From the NCBI GenBank assembly GCA_030280995.1, contig JASXTE010000004.1, positions 41,164,797 to 41,228,796 on the forward strand: a stretch of 64,000 nt of DNA, written 5' to 3'. Made by a program: the position numbers and the translations under genes. Shown piece by piece: positions 33,742 through 46,195 of the stretch. The notes under the pieces are model-generated. The model was not told the DNA's origin, did not search any database, and was given only the letters and a program-made list of their open reading frames with translations. Numbering within the stretch: the stretch's first letter is position 1; the number at the start of each line of letters is the position of its first letter. The DNA is from Hemileia vastatrix. Its lineage: Eukaryota > Basidiomycota > Pucciniomycetes > Pucciniales > Zaghouaniaceae.

Positions 33742-34947
33742 TTGAATTTGGTTTCTAAGAGGTCAAAAGTTTCAGATAAAGAAAATCCACATAGCTCAAT
33801 CAAGAATCAAATTTGTGGTCAATGTCTATTGGCTCATTCATGTGCAGGTGATATTGGTGATAGAGAAGTGCCCATTGATTTTATATTAATCGATTTTCAA
33901 GATGAATTCTGGGTTCAGACTGGTTTATATTTGTTGTTGGTTAAATATTTATTGACTTTAGAAAGGCCAGAAGATTGTGAAGACGATGAATGGGTGGGTA
34001 TAAAAAGGAAGTCATCTACATTTTACTTATCTGGTCAACGATTAATGAAAAGGAGGTATCCAAATCCTCAAGTAGTTTTAACTCAAAAGAAAGGGTAAGA
34101 ATTAGTTTTTAAGTCACTGCTTGAAGATCTTGGGCATAGAGGCGTTGTAGAAATGTTCATAAGAATTGCTGATTGATTTTGGTGGCTAGGCATGAAGATG
34201 GCTGTTAAAAAGTGGGTTCAGTCATGCAAAGAATGTCAAAGAAGAAGTTATTTAAGGCTGAAAGAACCTGGACAGGCTACCGGCAAAAATACTCTCTTTA
34301 GAAGGGTTAGCTTGGATGCTGTTTATATTAAGGAGAGACGGTATAAATATTTAATTGTAGCCAGAGATGATTTATCTGGTTGGGTAGAGGCAGCACCTCT
34401 TATTAATTTGACTGCCAAAAATGTGGCAGAACTTATTTTAAAAAATTGGATGTATCAATATGGAGTTATGAAATTGGTAACGGTAGATGGAGGTCCTGAG
34501 TTTGGGACAGAGTTTAGAGAAGCTATATCAAAAGTTGGGTCAAATTTTAGGGTAGAAACCCCTTATTATCCTGAAGCTGAAGGTATGGTTGAAAGAGGGA
34601 ATCAAGTTATTAAGGATGCTTTAGTCAAAATGTGTGGGTCGAGTGCTGAAAAGTGGAGGAATTATTTACCTTTAGTTTTATTTGCTGATCTAATTACTGC
34701 CAAAAGGACAACCGGATTTTCACCCTATGAACTTGTTTTTGGACAGAAAGCAGTTTTACCAGTTGATTTGGAAGCTGAATCATATCTTGGAGTTGATTGG
34801 GACATGGTCAAGACTACTGAAGAATTATTATGTGCAAAAATGATGCATCTAGAAAAGAAAGAAGAGTACTTAGAAAAGGCATATTTGCAGATGATGAAGA
34901 TCCAAAATCAGTCAGTAAGATATTGGGAGGAGAAGTTGGCACATTGA
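33742..34947 (+). pseudogene. gypsy-2 integrase
   Basis: The frame changes relative to RT. The first part (33742-34098) ends with a TAA. The zinc domain has LGHRGV and CKECQRR, but the first His is Leu (SLLEDLGHRG against SLHEYLGHRG in gypsy-1). A TGA sits just before FWWLGMKM. The core (34192-34947) keeps the D-D-E triad: SLDAVYI, TVDGGPEFG and EAEGMVERGN. KKWVQSCKECQRRSYLR and GFSPYELVFGQ are typical of fungal Ty3-type integrases. The C-terminal part ends at a TGA at 34945. It would insert element cDNA into chromosomal DNA; here it is broken. Confidence 0.88.
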
Positions 34948-37049
34948 CTTAGAAAACCTTTGAAAACTGGAGATATGCTTTAAAAAATCATTCATTATCA
35001 AGTTTAACTCCAGAATGAGGTTAAACTACTTTCTTATTAAAAATATTACTGTTGTTTTACTATGGTATGGGAGACAAAACCGTTAACAAAATTTTATGAC
35101 ATTTATGAAGACATTTGTTTGAAAATTCTTAAAACTCTTAAAAGCGAAAAAAATTATGGAGAAGATATGTGTTGGATTGATAAATTTTTTATTGGTAGAA
35201 GTGTTCACAGAGGAACCTTCTGAATTAAATATTGGCAAGTTTGGGGGTAATTGATGGGCTGGCTTCTCTATACACAATTACCCCACAATGTTCGTTACCA
35301 ATTTTTCCCTGTTTCTAGTTGAATCCTGGCTTTGTTTTTGATCTATAGGAAGTCCATTAAGACTATAAACTGGAACAAACAAAGAGACAATGCTCCCACT
35401 TCCGGATTCAAGATTCTTTTTTATTTTTGTATTTGTTATTTTTTTATGCTAGATTTTAATATATTGAAATATGTTTTTCTTTCATTTTAATTTTTATAAT
35501 ACTATAAAATGTTGTTAAGGGTGATGCTCACTGGTGATCTCTAATCATTTTTAAAAATTGGAGGGAGCCCACCCAGTGATCATTATCATAAAACTTTATT
35601 TTTCTTAACTTTCATTTATTAATTTTGTATTTTCAATTTCTCAAAATTTTGTAACCACATCAAGTTTCACTTGGATGTGGGTATGATGTCAAGGGTACGG
35701 CTCATCAATTGGCCGGGGGGCATCTTTTAAATTTTATTTTACATTTCATAAATTTTATATTTCAAATTCATTTATCATTTTTTTAAATTTAAATTTTAAA
35801 TTTTATTTAATAACAATCTTTTATAAACTTTTATTGTTTTCATCATTAAAAAATAAAAATAAAAATAAAAACAAATAAAAAATAAAAAATAAAAACAAAT
35901 AAAAAATAAATAAATAAATAAAATAAATATATAAACATACAATTATTTTTTCAAAATTTTGTTAAATATAATTTTGAATTTTCTTTTGGTTTATTTTTTA
36001 TAGTATATTTTATATAGGAAAAAGGGTCAAGAGGAGCTTGAGCAAAATTGGATCCTACTTCAAAATGTTTAGTCCTCCAAGACTTTAAACTGGCTTCTTT
36101 TCAAGACTTTCTTTAAGGTCTTATTTGTATTCAAGATCTGTTAGTCCACTAAGACTTTAAACTGGATAGTTTTTACAATTTTATTTCAAGAATTTGGTTC
36201 CTTATTGGATCTTTAGTCCTCTAAGACTTTAAACTGGCTGTTTATGATTTTATTTCAAGATATGCTGTTAGTCCTCCAAGACTTTAAATTGGCTAATTTT
36301 CAAGGACATTCAAAATTTTATGGATATTTTTGAAGAAAGGTTTAGGATAGTAGTATGAACTAGCAATCGATCAAATTTTTGGTCCACCAAGACTTTAAAC
36401 TGGAATGTCAATCTATTTGGTGAAATTTGTGGCGCTTTAACATGGTCTAAAAGTTTAAAATTAAATATTGGAAGCCTGGCTAAAAGTATTTTGTAAAGGT
36501 TCCTGAATAGCAATGGATGAAATTGTGATGGAGGAATTAGAATTCAGGGTGGTAGTTGGATTATTATTTATTTTTTAAGAGCCTCAGTGTTAGGCTATTT
36601 GTTGTGAAGCTTGGAGGACCTTATGGTGAGATTGGAATCAAAGAATTTGGCTCAATGGGGGGACCTATGAGAATGGAATCAAGAGTATTCAGCTCATTAG
36701 GGAGATCCACTCTCTCATGCTGTGACATAGATGGAAGACTGGTATATGGGAGTCTGAAGGGATTCAAACCTTTCTCTCAGTAGTGGAATCATCACAAAAT
36801 TATTTTTCTTATTATAATTTTTTTATTATGATTTATATCAAGAGCCAGAGAAGAACACAAAAAAGTTTAGTTTATAGAAGACCAGCAAAAGGACAATGAT
36901 TGAAAATTGCCAATAGTAAAATTTCAGAAAAGATTTTTCTTGCATCTTTTTCCACATCATTATCAAAGACTATCAACAAATAGGTGAAAATGAATTTATA
37001 TTGATTAAAAATTGAATACAAATGAGGACATTCCATATTGGAGGGAGGA
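34948..37049 (+). other. gypsy-2 3' non-coding part with motif copies and antisense remnant
   Basis: It contains the hairpin at 35244-35284, an A-rich microsatellite at 35845-35935, and six 25-bp motif copies (near 35349, 36069, 36141, 36213, 36268 and 36378). A stretch at 36590-36795 is shared with gypsy-1. At 36872-37050 the minus strand reads MECPHLYSIFNQ and later FDNDVEK. These match the start (EECPHS) and an internal point (SFDNDVKRF) of the gypsy-1 antisense gene 2, so gypsy-2 keeps a shortened remnant of it. Confidence 0.65.
36069..36402 (+). repeat. array of five 25-bp motifs (gypsy-2)
   Basis: TTAGTCCTCCAAGACTTT and versions ending TTTAAACTGG occur at 36069, 36141, 36213, 36268 and 36378 (the last with TTTGGTCC). 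Spacing is irregular, about 55-110 bp, with unrelated sequence between, so this is not a simple tandem repeat. Confidence 0.85.
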
Positions 37050-38313
37050 TGTGGCATTCCACATCTGGGTATGCCACTTAGGTTTATTTTTGAAGATTAG
37101 TAGCAATTTTCTGGATTATAAGGCTGGATGTTTGGAATTTTGGAAGACAATTATTATCATTGGATAGCTCAGATTTTTCTCTATATTTTATGTCTTGATG
37201 ATTTTTTAACATATTTTACTGTTTTCTTTGTGTTTTACTTGATTTAGTGACTCATAGTATTTTTGGTGGATATGGTGTGCTGATGGAATGGCCACTGAGC
37301 TCCAGTGCTCAGGTGCGCTCCGGTGCGCTCCAGCTTGCTCTGGTGATTTTCCGGTACAAAAGCGAAGTGTACTGGAAAAATTCTGTCATTGTGGCAAAGT
37401 TTGGCCATGGTGGCAAAATTATCTCACTGTGGCAAAATTAGCTCACTCTGGCCAAATTAGCTCATTATGGCAAAAAGAGCTCATTGTGGCAAAATTTTCT
37501 CACAATAGGAAAGTCTGGGCACTGTGGCAAAGTTTGGTCACTGCAGAAAAGTCTGGGCACTGTGGTAAAGTTTGGTCACTGTAGAAAAGTCTGATTGCCA
37601 GTGCAAAGTTTGGTCACTGTAGAAAAGTCTGATCACCAGTGCAAATTTTGGTCACTGCAGAAAAGTTTGGCTATTGTGGTGAAATTTGGTTATAATTTAT
37701 TATGCTTGTTAGATAAATAGTTTATTGTAGATCCTATGCATGTAGGGTATTGTTGGAAAGTTCTGGAGTAGGAGAATCAGATAGAAAGGGGGGAATCTTA
37801 GTCTTCTACATGTTTTTTTGTCTTTTAGTTTTCAATATTGAGAGACTTTTTGGATTATTAACAATTTTTATTATATAACAACAAAATAATAAATTATTTA
37901 TAATACCCTTATAAAATAACAATTTTACATAACACTTTAAATATTTTACTCAACAACTCTTAAACATTAACAGATAGGGTATCATTAGAAAGTTCTTAAT
38001 TTGAGGGACTCATTTATAGTATCTGTTTTCAAAAATTACTAAAATCTAAAAACATTAAAACTTCTTTCTTTTAAAATATTGTTGCTGGTGTAACTTTATT
38101 GTTGCATTTCAGTTGTTTTGCACAGAAGAACTGCTCAATCATCCTAACAAGCATTAATTATACAGGGTTTCATTATTTATTATTATCAAGTAGACTTTTA
38201 AGCTTATTGATCTAAAAAACTCACAAATTCATTTAGAGGTACAGGGTTTTCTCTGATTATCCAACTCCTTCGGATTCTGCTTACAGCAAGGCAACTGTAA
38301 GAGTCTAACTACA
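37050..38313 (+). repeat. 3' LTR of gypsy-2
   Basis: 1264 bp, closely similar to 27080-28325 throughout, with an additional GTGCGCTCCG-type unit near 37315. The near identity indicates a recent insertion relative to gypsy-1. Confidence 0.92.
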
Positions 38314-41300
38314 CCGGATGCCCTAGAAATGCACTGAGCCATGATAATCAACACCGCTGAAGATACTGGCAATCCATCAACAGTGGATATAGTAATTAAA
38401 AAACTCACCCTAATTGCTGATTGCCTGGACTCATTGGAAACCGCTCTAATCTCTGCAAGGAAGGGCAAGAACAATCAAAACAAAAAACTCAAATATTGTT
38501 CAAATGGAAAACACAATGAAAAGTGTCCTCATTAAGAAGACAAGTTCTGGGCCCTTCACCCAGAGTTGTGCCCTAATTTCAAAACAAAAAGCAAGAGTGA
38601 GCCAGAAAGCCCCAAGACTTCAAACTTTACTCATGAGATCCTCCACTTGTACTCCACCATCGCTATTGTTTCTCCCAATCCCCCTCAATTTATATTTGAT
38701 TTTGGGGTGTCATCCTATATGTTTTCAAAAAATAAACTCTTCTCATCATAAAATAAAGTCAGAATTCCTATCAGAGTAGAAAACAGAGAGATGATCTACA
38801 CCATTGGGATTGGTTCAGTGGACCTAATCAACAAATGCAACAAGGGTTTCAGACTTACCGGCTGTCTCCATGCTCCAAAGATCAAATGCAACCTTATAGC
38901 ATTAGCCCCATTTGTGAAAGGAGGTTGCCAAATGAGCGCAGAACCTGATGGATCTATCCTGATTGAAAATTACAAGAAGAAGGTCCTAACTGGAGCACTT
39001 ATCCCAGGATCTAACCTCTACCAAATACATTCCAAGATTGATAAGCAATTAGCTCATGACTCCTTAATTACGTCTACTGTCAAGCCTGACCTCATGTCCT
39101 GGAATTTACGACTTGGCCACATAAATCTGGGCTACCTGAAAATGCTACTCAGGTACCTGAATATCCCTTTCAATGACACAGGTGACTCTTTCTTATTTGA
39201 GCATTGCATTAAAGCAAAGCTCCACAAATTTCCATTCTTGGGTCATTTTCCAAAAGCAACCAGACCTTTGGAGTATGTTCACCGTGATTTGAGTGGGAGA
39301 TTAGTCAGAACAGAGGGAGGAAATGAGTATTACTTCAAATTGACAGATGCTTTTTCATCTTATAAATTTGTGTACCTACTTAAAAATAAATCTGATACAT
39401 TTGATAAGTTCCTGCAGTTTAAAAGATTCTCTGAAAACCTTAAAAATTGTAAACTCCTTAAACTTGTATGTGACAGTGGTGGAGAATTTATTAACAAAAA
39501 ATTCAAAGAATTGGCCACCAGTGAAGAGTTTAATATTATTGTTACATCCCCCTATACTCCTCAACAAAACCCAATTTCTGAGCAAGGAAATTCCACATCT
39601 GTGGAAATGGAAAAAGCCATTCTGTTCAAAGCCAACATGCCACATGAGTTATGGGGTGAAGCCATCAAAAATTCTGTTTTCATTGAGAATCATGTCCCAA
39701 CAAAGTTGAATCCAAAATATCTGTCTCCATACGAGAAATTATTCAATATCAAGCCTAGAATCCATAAAATTCAGATGTTTGGTTGTCTCGCATATGTGCT
39801 GATAGATAAGCAGGTTCATTCTGGAAAATTTAGCAGTGATTCCGTAAAGGCATGTCTGCTAGGTTTTCACAATGAACATAACTCTTTTCGGTTATTGAAT
39901 CTTGATACAAAAAAACCCTTCTACTCACACAATGTGGTCTTTGAAGAGAGAATCTTCCTGTTTGCCCAGCCAGACAAACCAAAAATAACCTGTACTAATC
40001 TGTTTGTAGATGACAACCCTGACAGAACATATGCAGCACCAGTTAACAGAAATAACATCCAGCAAGAGTCACGTGAGTCAGACAGTGAAGGAGATAATCA
40101 CGCAGCAGATATGGATACCCCAAAGCTTCCCAACTCAGGAAATTATAGACCAGAGTCACAATTCCGGGACTATCAGCTCACAAGTGATACTGCTCCCCAA
40201 AACATATCATCATCAATTGATCCAACAAACATCATCAAGAGAGGACAAACAAGGAGCAGTAGAACAATGAACACATCACAATCCAATATGGCTCATGAGG
40301 ATGCCTTTCAAGAATTTGTTCCCATCTCTGAAACACTCTTGACACCTGATAATTATGAACAGGCACTAAGAGATGATAACAATGACAACTGGAGAGTTGC
40401 CATAGATAACAAAATCAAGTCTCTTAAAGGAAAGGAAGTGTGGGATATTGTTGAATTCCCTAAAGGATCACAACCCATCGGCAGCACCTGGGTTTTCAAA
40501 ATAAAGTTAGACCATAATAATGAGATCAGAAAATTTAAAGCATGCCTTTTTGCACAAGGATTCTCACAAAAAAACGGGATCGATTACACAGAAACCTTTG
40601 CTCCAACTGGCCCCCTTACTACACTGTGGTTGCTCCTTGTCATTGCAGTATCAGAGAAGTGGGAATTCCACCAAATGTATGCAAAATCAGCATTCTGCAC
40701 TGGCGTTCCTGAAGAAAAAATTTACATGAATTCACCTAAAGGGGTACACAAGCCATCAAACATTGAAAATCCAGTTCTACCCCTAAAGAAATTGTTGTAC
40801 GGCCTAAAGCAAGTGTCTCTCTGCTGGTACCAACTCATAAAGTAATTCTTTGCAGACAAAAACTTCCTGTGTAGCCCGGTCAATCCCGCCCTTTTCATTC
40901 ATAAGGATAGCACTAACCCATGCTTTCTCCACGTCCACGTAGATGATTTCTCTATATTTGGCAAAGAAATTCAGTGGTTCAAGAACCTGATTTCCTCAAA
41001 ATTCGAGATGGAAGACCTGGGTGATTTGTAAATGATCCTGGGGATTAAAATCATTAGAGACTTGGAAAACTTGTCTATCTTTCTCTCTCAATCCAATGAA
41101 ATAGAAGCTATACTCAGTCTTTACAGGATGTGCGACTGCAAATCAATCTCTACCCCAATGGAGACCAACACACAGCTCACCCCGGCTAGTGACAAAGACC
41201 ACATTAAGTTCCTTAAGATAGGCAATAATTATAAATCTGCCATTGGCCACTTGAACTACTTGGTTCAATGCACCAGACCATACCTGGCATTTGCATGCAG

Positions 41301-41616
41301 CCAACTGTCTTGTTTTCTCAATAAACCAGGCAACAACCACTGGAATGCTTTTATCCATGTTCTGTGCTACCTCAAAGGAATGCAACACCTAGGCATCAAT
41401 TTAAAACTAACTCCATCAATTAGTGAACCATTGGTAGGATATTGCGACACCAACCACAGTTCATGTCTAGAGACCCAACATTCCACTACAGGTTATATTT
41501 TCAAGCTCAACAATTGCACAGTTAGCTGGAAGACCAAGAAACAAAGCTCTGTCTCCCTGAGCACGTCAGAATCAGAAGCCAAGTCTTCAGTAGAAGCTGT
41601 CCAAGAACTCATATGG
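38314..41616 (+). pseudogene. copia-A pol: zinc-like motif, protease, integrase, RT, RNase H (part)
   Basis: After the gypsy-2 scar come a degenerate YCSNGKHNEKC / LHPELCP motif, and a protease site reading FIFDFGVSSYM where D-S-G-A is expected. The largest frame, 38791-40845 (684 codons), holds integrase (LRLGHINLGYL, VHRDLSGRLV, LVCDSGGEF, TPQQNPISEQGN) and RT (FKACLFAQGFSQKNGIDY; HQMYAKSAF where HQMDVKSAF is usual, so a catalytic Asp is Tyr; LLYGLKQVSLCWY). Stops at 40843 and 41029 separate LHVHVDDF and the RNase H part (41032-41616: GYCDTNHSSC, SLSTSESEA). It breaks in the middle of RNase H where copia-B entered. Not functional. Confidence 0.88.
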
Positions 41617-42080
41617 TGATAAGATAAGATTGCAGGTAAGCAATGACCTAGAAAATATAAGTGGACAATGGACAAGGTGGACACAGGACAAGTGAGGAGT
41701 GGACAAATAAGTGGACAAGTGGACTGAAGGAAGTTACCTGATAAGATAAGATTGCAGGTAAGCAATGACTTAGACAAGATAAGTGGACAATGGACAAGGT
41801 GGACACAGGACAAGTGAGGAGTGGACTGAAGGCTTAGGGAGAAAGAGTTGGACGTTAATATAGAAAATTAGAGTGAGTAAAATAAAGTATAAAATAGTGA
41901 AAACAAAGTGGATGCGGAATAGGTAGGAAGTTCCGCATCCACTTATAGAAAGAGTATATCATTAAGTTAGGTTAAACAAAAAGAAAAAGTGCCAATAGGT
42001 CTAGTATTTTATCTATGTCTATATCTAATAATGAATATATGCTTAAGAGAATATGTATTTAGCTCTATCTAATATTGACA
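41617..42080 (-). repeat. 3' LTR of copia-B with tandem 121-bp unit
   Basis: Two tandem units start TGATAAGATAAGATTGCAGG at 41617 and 41738. Each is rich in AGTGGACAA subrepeats. The second unit lacks about 20 bp (AAATAAGTGGACAAGT) that the other LTR keeps. Confidence 0.9.
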
Positions 42081-42196
42081 CCCTCCTGTGCTCAAGACAG
42101 CAATGGACTAAGATTGAGAAATTTCAAAAATTCATGATGCTTTGGTCGTGATAAAGATTTAGTTAAGATATCTGCAAGCATGTGATTTGTCGAAAT

Positions 42197-45100
42197 TTAT
42201 TTAATTGAAAATTCATTGTTATATACTTGTTCCCTGAGCCAACAGAGTTTGAAATTGATATGACAGGTTCTATGTTGATAGAGGGGATTTAGTGCCAAAT
42301 TAATAGCACCTTGATTATCGCCATAGAGACAGGTTTCAAGAATTGGAATAGAAAAATCATGAAAAAGTTCTTTAAACCAGAGTAGATCTTGACCACACTC
42401 CGTCATCAAATAAGATTCGGATTCCGAAGTTGATAATGATATGGATTGTTGTTTAGAAGATCTCCAACTTACAAGACCCATATGAAAAGTTAGTGTTCCA
42501 GAAGTAGATTTGGAGTCAATAGATTTATTGTAATCAGAGTCAGTGTAACCAAGTAGGTGTCCAATAGTTGCATTATTAACTGAGCCTAAAGTCAGGCTAT
42601 AGTCTTTGGTTAGTTGAAGATAACGCAGAATGTGAAAGAATGCGGAAATTTGCTGATCTGTAGGCTTATTTAGGTGTTGAGCCAGAGTACTTGCAGAATA
42701 CGCCAGGTCAGGTCGAGTGCAAAAGACTAAATAATTAAGTAGGCCTACGGCCCTCCTATAATTAAATAAGTTAGTGAGTTGAGTAGATGTACATTTTGTG
42801 AAATGAGAGTTTGGTACTAATGAAGTTGAGACTGAACGACACTCAGAATGATTGAATTCGGCTAATATATTGTTGATGTATAACTTTTGAGACAAAGAGA
42901 TAGTTTTGATTTTTCTGTCCCGAACAACTTTCATACCGAGAACCCATTTTAATTCACCTTGATTGTCCATATCAAAAACATTTGATATTTTCTCTTTGAA
43001 ATTGACGATTGAAGGACCACCAATAATAAGATAATCTACGTGTATAAAAACATAACAGGGTTTTGTGGAGTCTTTACTAAGAAAAAGGCATGGATCAGCT
43101 TTGCTGGCTCTGAATCCTATGTCAGTAAAGAAATTGGAAAGTTTTCAATACCAACATCTTGGGCTTTGCTTAAGGCCGTATAAAGACTTCTTAAGATGAA
43201 GACAATGGTTGTTGTTGTGGGGAGAGTAACCGTTTGGAAATCTTAAATACAGATCTTCATTGGGTTTGCAATGCAAAAATGCAGATTTAACATCCATTTG
43301 ATGTAATTCCCAATCTTGGTAAGCAGTAATTCCAAGTAGAAATCTGAGTGTGGATAAGCACACAGTCGGAGCGTTGGTTTCATTATATTCAATCCCTTCA
43401 ATTTTTGAAAACACCTGAACACAAAGTCTTGCATTATATTTGATAATATTGCCATCAGAATCGGTTTTCCTTTTGAAGGTCCGAGTGGTTCCCAATAGAT
43501 GATTATGTGAGGGGACAGGAGTTTCAACCCACACATTATGTTTAGTGATACTATTTAATTCAGTATGGATGGCTTTTAGCCAATTGTCACTCTCGGGAGA
43601 ATTTAGGGCTTCAAAATAATTCTTGGGAGTGTCAAGCGGGGTGATGATGAGATTAACAGGATGATTTCCATGCCGCTTAGTTGTCAGAATATTGGAGGGA
43701 TCAATTTCTGACGAAATCTCTTTGGGCGGTTTAGTGCTTTTGTCGATGTAGGTATAATTTTTAGATGAGCTTGGAGGACTGGGAAAAGGGGATGAGGAGT
43801 TCAGCTCAATATTTTCCCGTATGGAAGTGATCTGAGAGACCAGAATTTCACCCGGATTGGTTGGAACTGAGCTATCCGTGAGGATTGTGGGTACATAATC
43901 TAGGTTGGGAAAAATGAGAGTATCAATGGGTTCACCCTTAGTTATGGTACGAGCCAGATTGAAAGTGTTAAGAAATTTGACGTTATGAGACACTAGGATA
44001 GAATCATAAGCTGGGGAATAAATCCGGAAATTAATGTGTCCCTCACAATAGCCTAGAAATATCCCTTCTTCTCCACTGCTGTCAAACTTCCCTGATTGCT
44101 TGTGTTTTTGTTGATAATAGATGACATCAGAGCCAAAAGGGTGTATTTTGGTGGGTGGTTTAGAAGACCCTCCATGCCACAGTTCCCAAGGAGTTTGACA
44201 ATTTTTGAGGGATGAGGAAGGTAAAATTTTTAGTAAATAAGTAGCGGTATCGACAGCTTCAGCCCACCAGTAAGAGTCAAGGCCAGACTCAATTAGGAGG
44301 CAGCGAGCCTTTTCAACGATTGAGAAATTCTCCCTTTTGGCTATGGGGTTTTGTTGAGGTGAATAGGGAGAAGTTCGTAAATGAACTATTCCTTTATCAG
44401 TTAGATGGTTCTTGAAAGCATTATTAGTGAATTCCCCACCGTTATCTGAGACAATACATTTGATGGATCGGCTCAATTGATTTTCCACTCGTTTTTGATA
44501 CTCCCTGAATTTTTCAAATGTTTCTGACTTGAGATCTAAAAAGTAGATGTGACGATAACAAGAATATCCATCAACTATTTGATAGAAGTACTACTTCCCT
44601 CCTTTTGATTCTGGAGTGATGGGACCACAGAGATCCATATGAATAACGTCCAAAGGGAATTTGGGAGTGGGAAACATTCCAGAGTATGGAAGAATATGGG
44701 ATTTAGCTAAGGCACAGGTTTTACAGTTAAATTCTGAAAATTTCAAACCTGGAAATAAATGTTCCATGGTTTGATTGTTTGGATGCCCGAAACTGTGATG
44801 AAGAATTTCCCAATGATTTTGATTACCAGAAGTTTTGTTGGGAGTATAATAAAGAAAGTGTTTTCGAAGTGGGAAACTGATTATGTTATTTTCTGAAGAA
44901 AATTCGATCATGGTTTGCCCATTACATTTAATTTTGAATTTACCATTATTGTTATCTAAGCTCCAGTCTCTGATTAAAAGATCCACTGCTGATATAAGGG
45001 TTACTTTAATGGAGGGTAAAAAAATTGCATTTTTAATGTTAAATTTGTGTCCAGATAATGAAGTGAAAGATATGTTGCCTTGTCCAAGGGCAACTACTTC

Positions 45101-45240
45101 TTCTCCATTAGCCATTGTGAGAGTGACATCAGAAGGTTTTAAGTCCGTAAAGAAAGCTTTGTCATGAAAAATTGAGAATGAGGCGCCACTGTCCAAGATG
45201 GTGTAATCCTCCGGAATATTAGAAAAGACAGATAGAGCTT
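42197..45240 (-). pseudogene. copia-B pol: protease, integrase, RT, RNase H
   Basis: Reading leftward: protease ILDSGASFSIFHD (intact D-S-G) and integrase zinc region (HHSFGHPNNQT, CKTCALAKS) are in frame 45196-44591, which ends at a TAG. Frame 44488-43145 (447 codons) has VSDNGGEF, SPQQNPIAK and an RT with HQMDVKSAFLH and LYGLKQSPRCWY, then a TGA. The next codons give IHVDYLIIGG in place of VDD, so the second catalytic Asp is Tyr. Frame 42970-42197 carries the RT end and RNase H (LLGYTDSDYNKS, SLSTSESES, YGDNQGAI). The enzyme set would copy and integrate the element; the stops and the Asp loss disable it. Confidence 0.88.
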
Positions 45241-46143
45241 TAGGTTTATTGTCCGAGTCCTTAGATTCTCACTCCTTTTTTCTTTTGAGAAATTCTTCCC
45301 ATTTTTCAGGGTGTAATTGAAAACAGTTGTATTTGGAGTGAGGATCAAGAGGGTTGTGTTTACCTTTGGTACAAAACTTTTTATTTTTACTGTCCACAGT
45401 TAGTACTGACCCCGTTGTCTCTGAATCTTTAAGTGCTTTACGTCTGATTACTTCAGCTTCAATGTCCGAAAAGATGCTTTCGATCTTGGGCGGCGATTTG
45501 TAATGTCATACTTGCTAAGAATAATTGTAGCCGCCGTTTGATAAGATTTGGGTAAGAGATTGAGAACGTAATTGGCCATGATATAGGATAAGATATTCTC
45601 CTTGAAGAGATCAGGTGCCATGTCTCAAAGAAGTTTAATAGTACCCCTAAATTCATCCATAGCTTCCATTATATTAGTTTCTGTGAACTTAATTTTAAAT
45701 AATTTATTAATGACGTAGGAACAATTTTGACTGGATTTGGACGCATAATGCTCCTTAATGTAAGTCCAAATTTCAGCTGGCTCCACCACGTCATTGTCCA
45801 GTATAAACTTATGTTGGTTTGCTCGATCCATAAACATTTTAATTATCATATTAGTCTGTCTCTTTCTGATTTGAAAAAAAGAGAGAAGATCTGGGTCGGT
45901 GGGAATAGGGCAGGCAGAGTCAAGAAATTGGTCAAGGTTCCAAACTGTAAGAGCATATTTTAAGTCGGTTTTCAAAGTACTATAATTTTTATCGTTTAAT
46001 TTTTCTAATCCCTTAATCTCGGAGTAATTAGTGGAATCTTGTAGAAAGGAAAAGTCAGGTGAAGCAGACGTCTCAGCCATAGCTGTGTGTGTGGATGAGT
46101 TACACGATTGAGAGGATTGGGAGCAAGAACTGGAAGTGTTCAC
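45241..46143 (-). pseudogene. copia-B gag
   Basis: The ATG at 46141-46143 opens MNTSSSCSQSS, and the frame runs 172 codons with the Gag pattern KLNDKNYSTLKTDLKYAL and MIIKMFMDRANQHKFI, to a TGA at 45625. The same frame continues as DMAPDLFKENILSYIMANYV. One base is missing near 45495, after which the other frame gives KIESIFSDIEAEVIRR, a CTKGKHNPLDPH / NCFQLHPEKW motif typical of this Gag class, and a TGA at 45269. Then the protease begins. One or two simple mutations per kb is few compared with copia-A. Confidence 0.82.
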
Positions 46144-46195
46144 TGATTTGGGTGTAGCCAGATTTACTTAGTGATTGGGACTGGGCCCATAGCCC

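Larger units (their letters stand above)
27080..38313 (+). mobile_element. gypsy-2: Ty3/gypsy LTR retrotransposon inside copia-A gag
   Basis: LTRs at 27080-28325 and 37050-38313 (TGTGGCATTCCACA to ...CTACA). CCGG is duplicated at 27076-27079 and 38314-38317. The order is gag, protease, RT-RNase H, integrase. The reading frames of gag, protease, RT and integrase differ, and several in-frame stops exist, yet long frames survive. It appears younger than gypsy-1. A PPT-like ATTGGAGGGAGGA precedes the 3' LTR. Confidence 0.93.
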
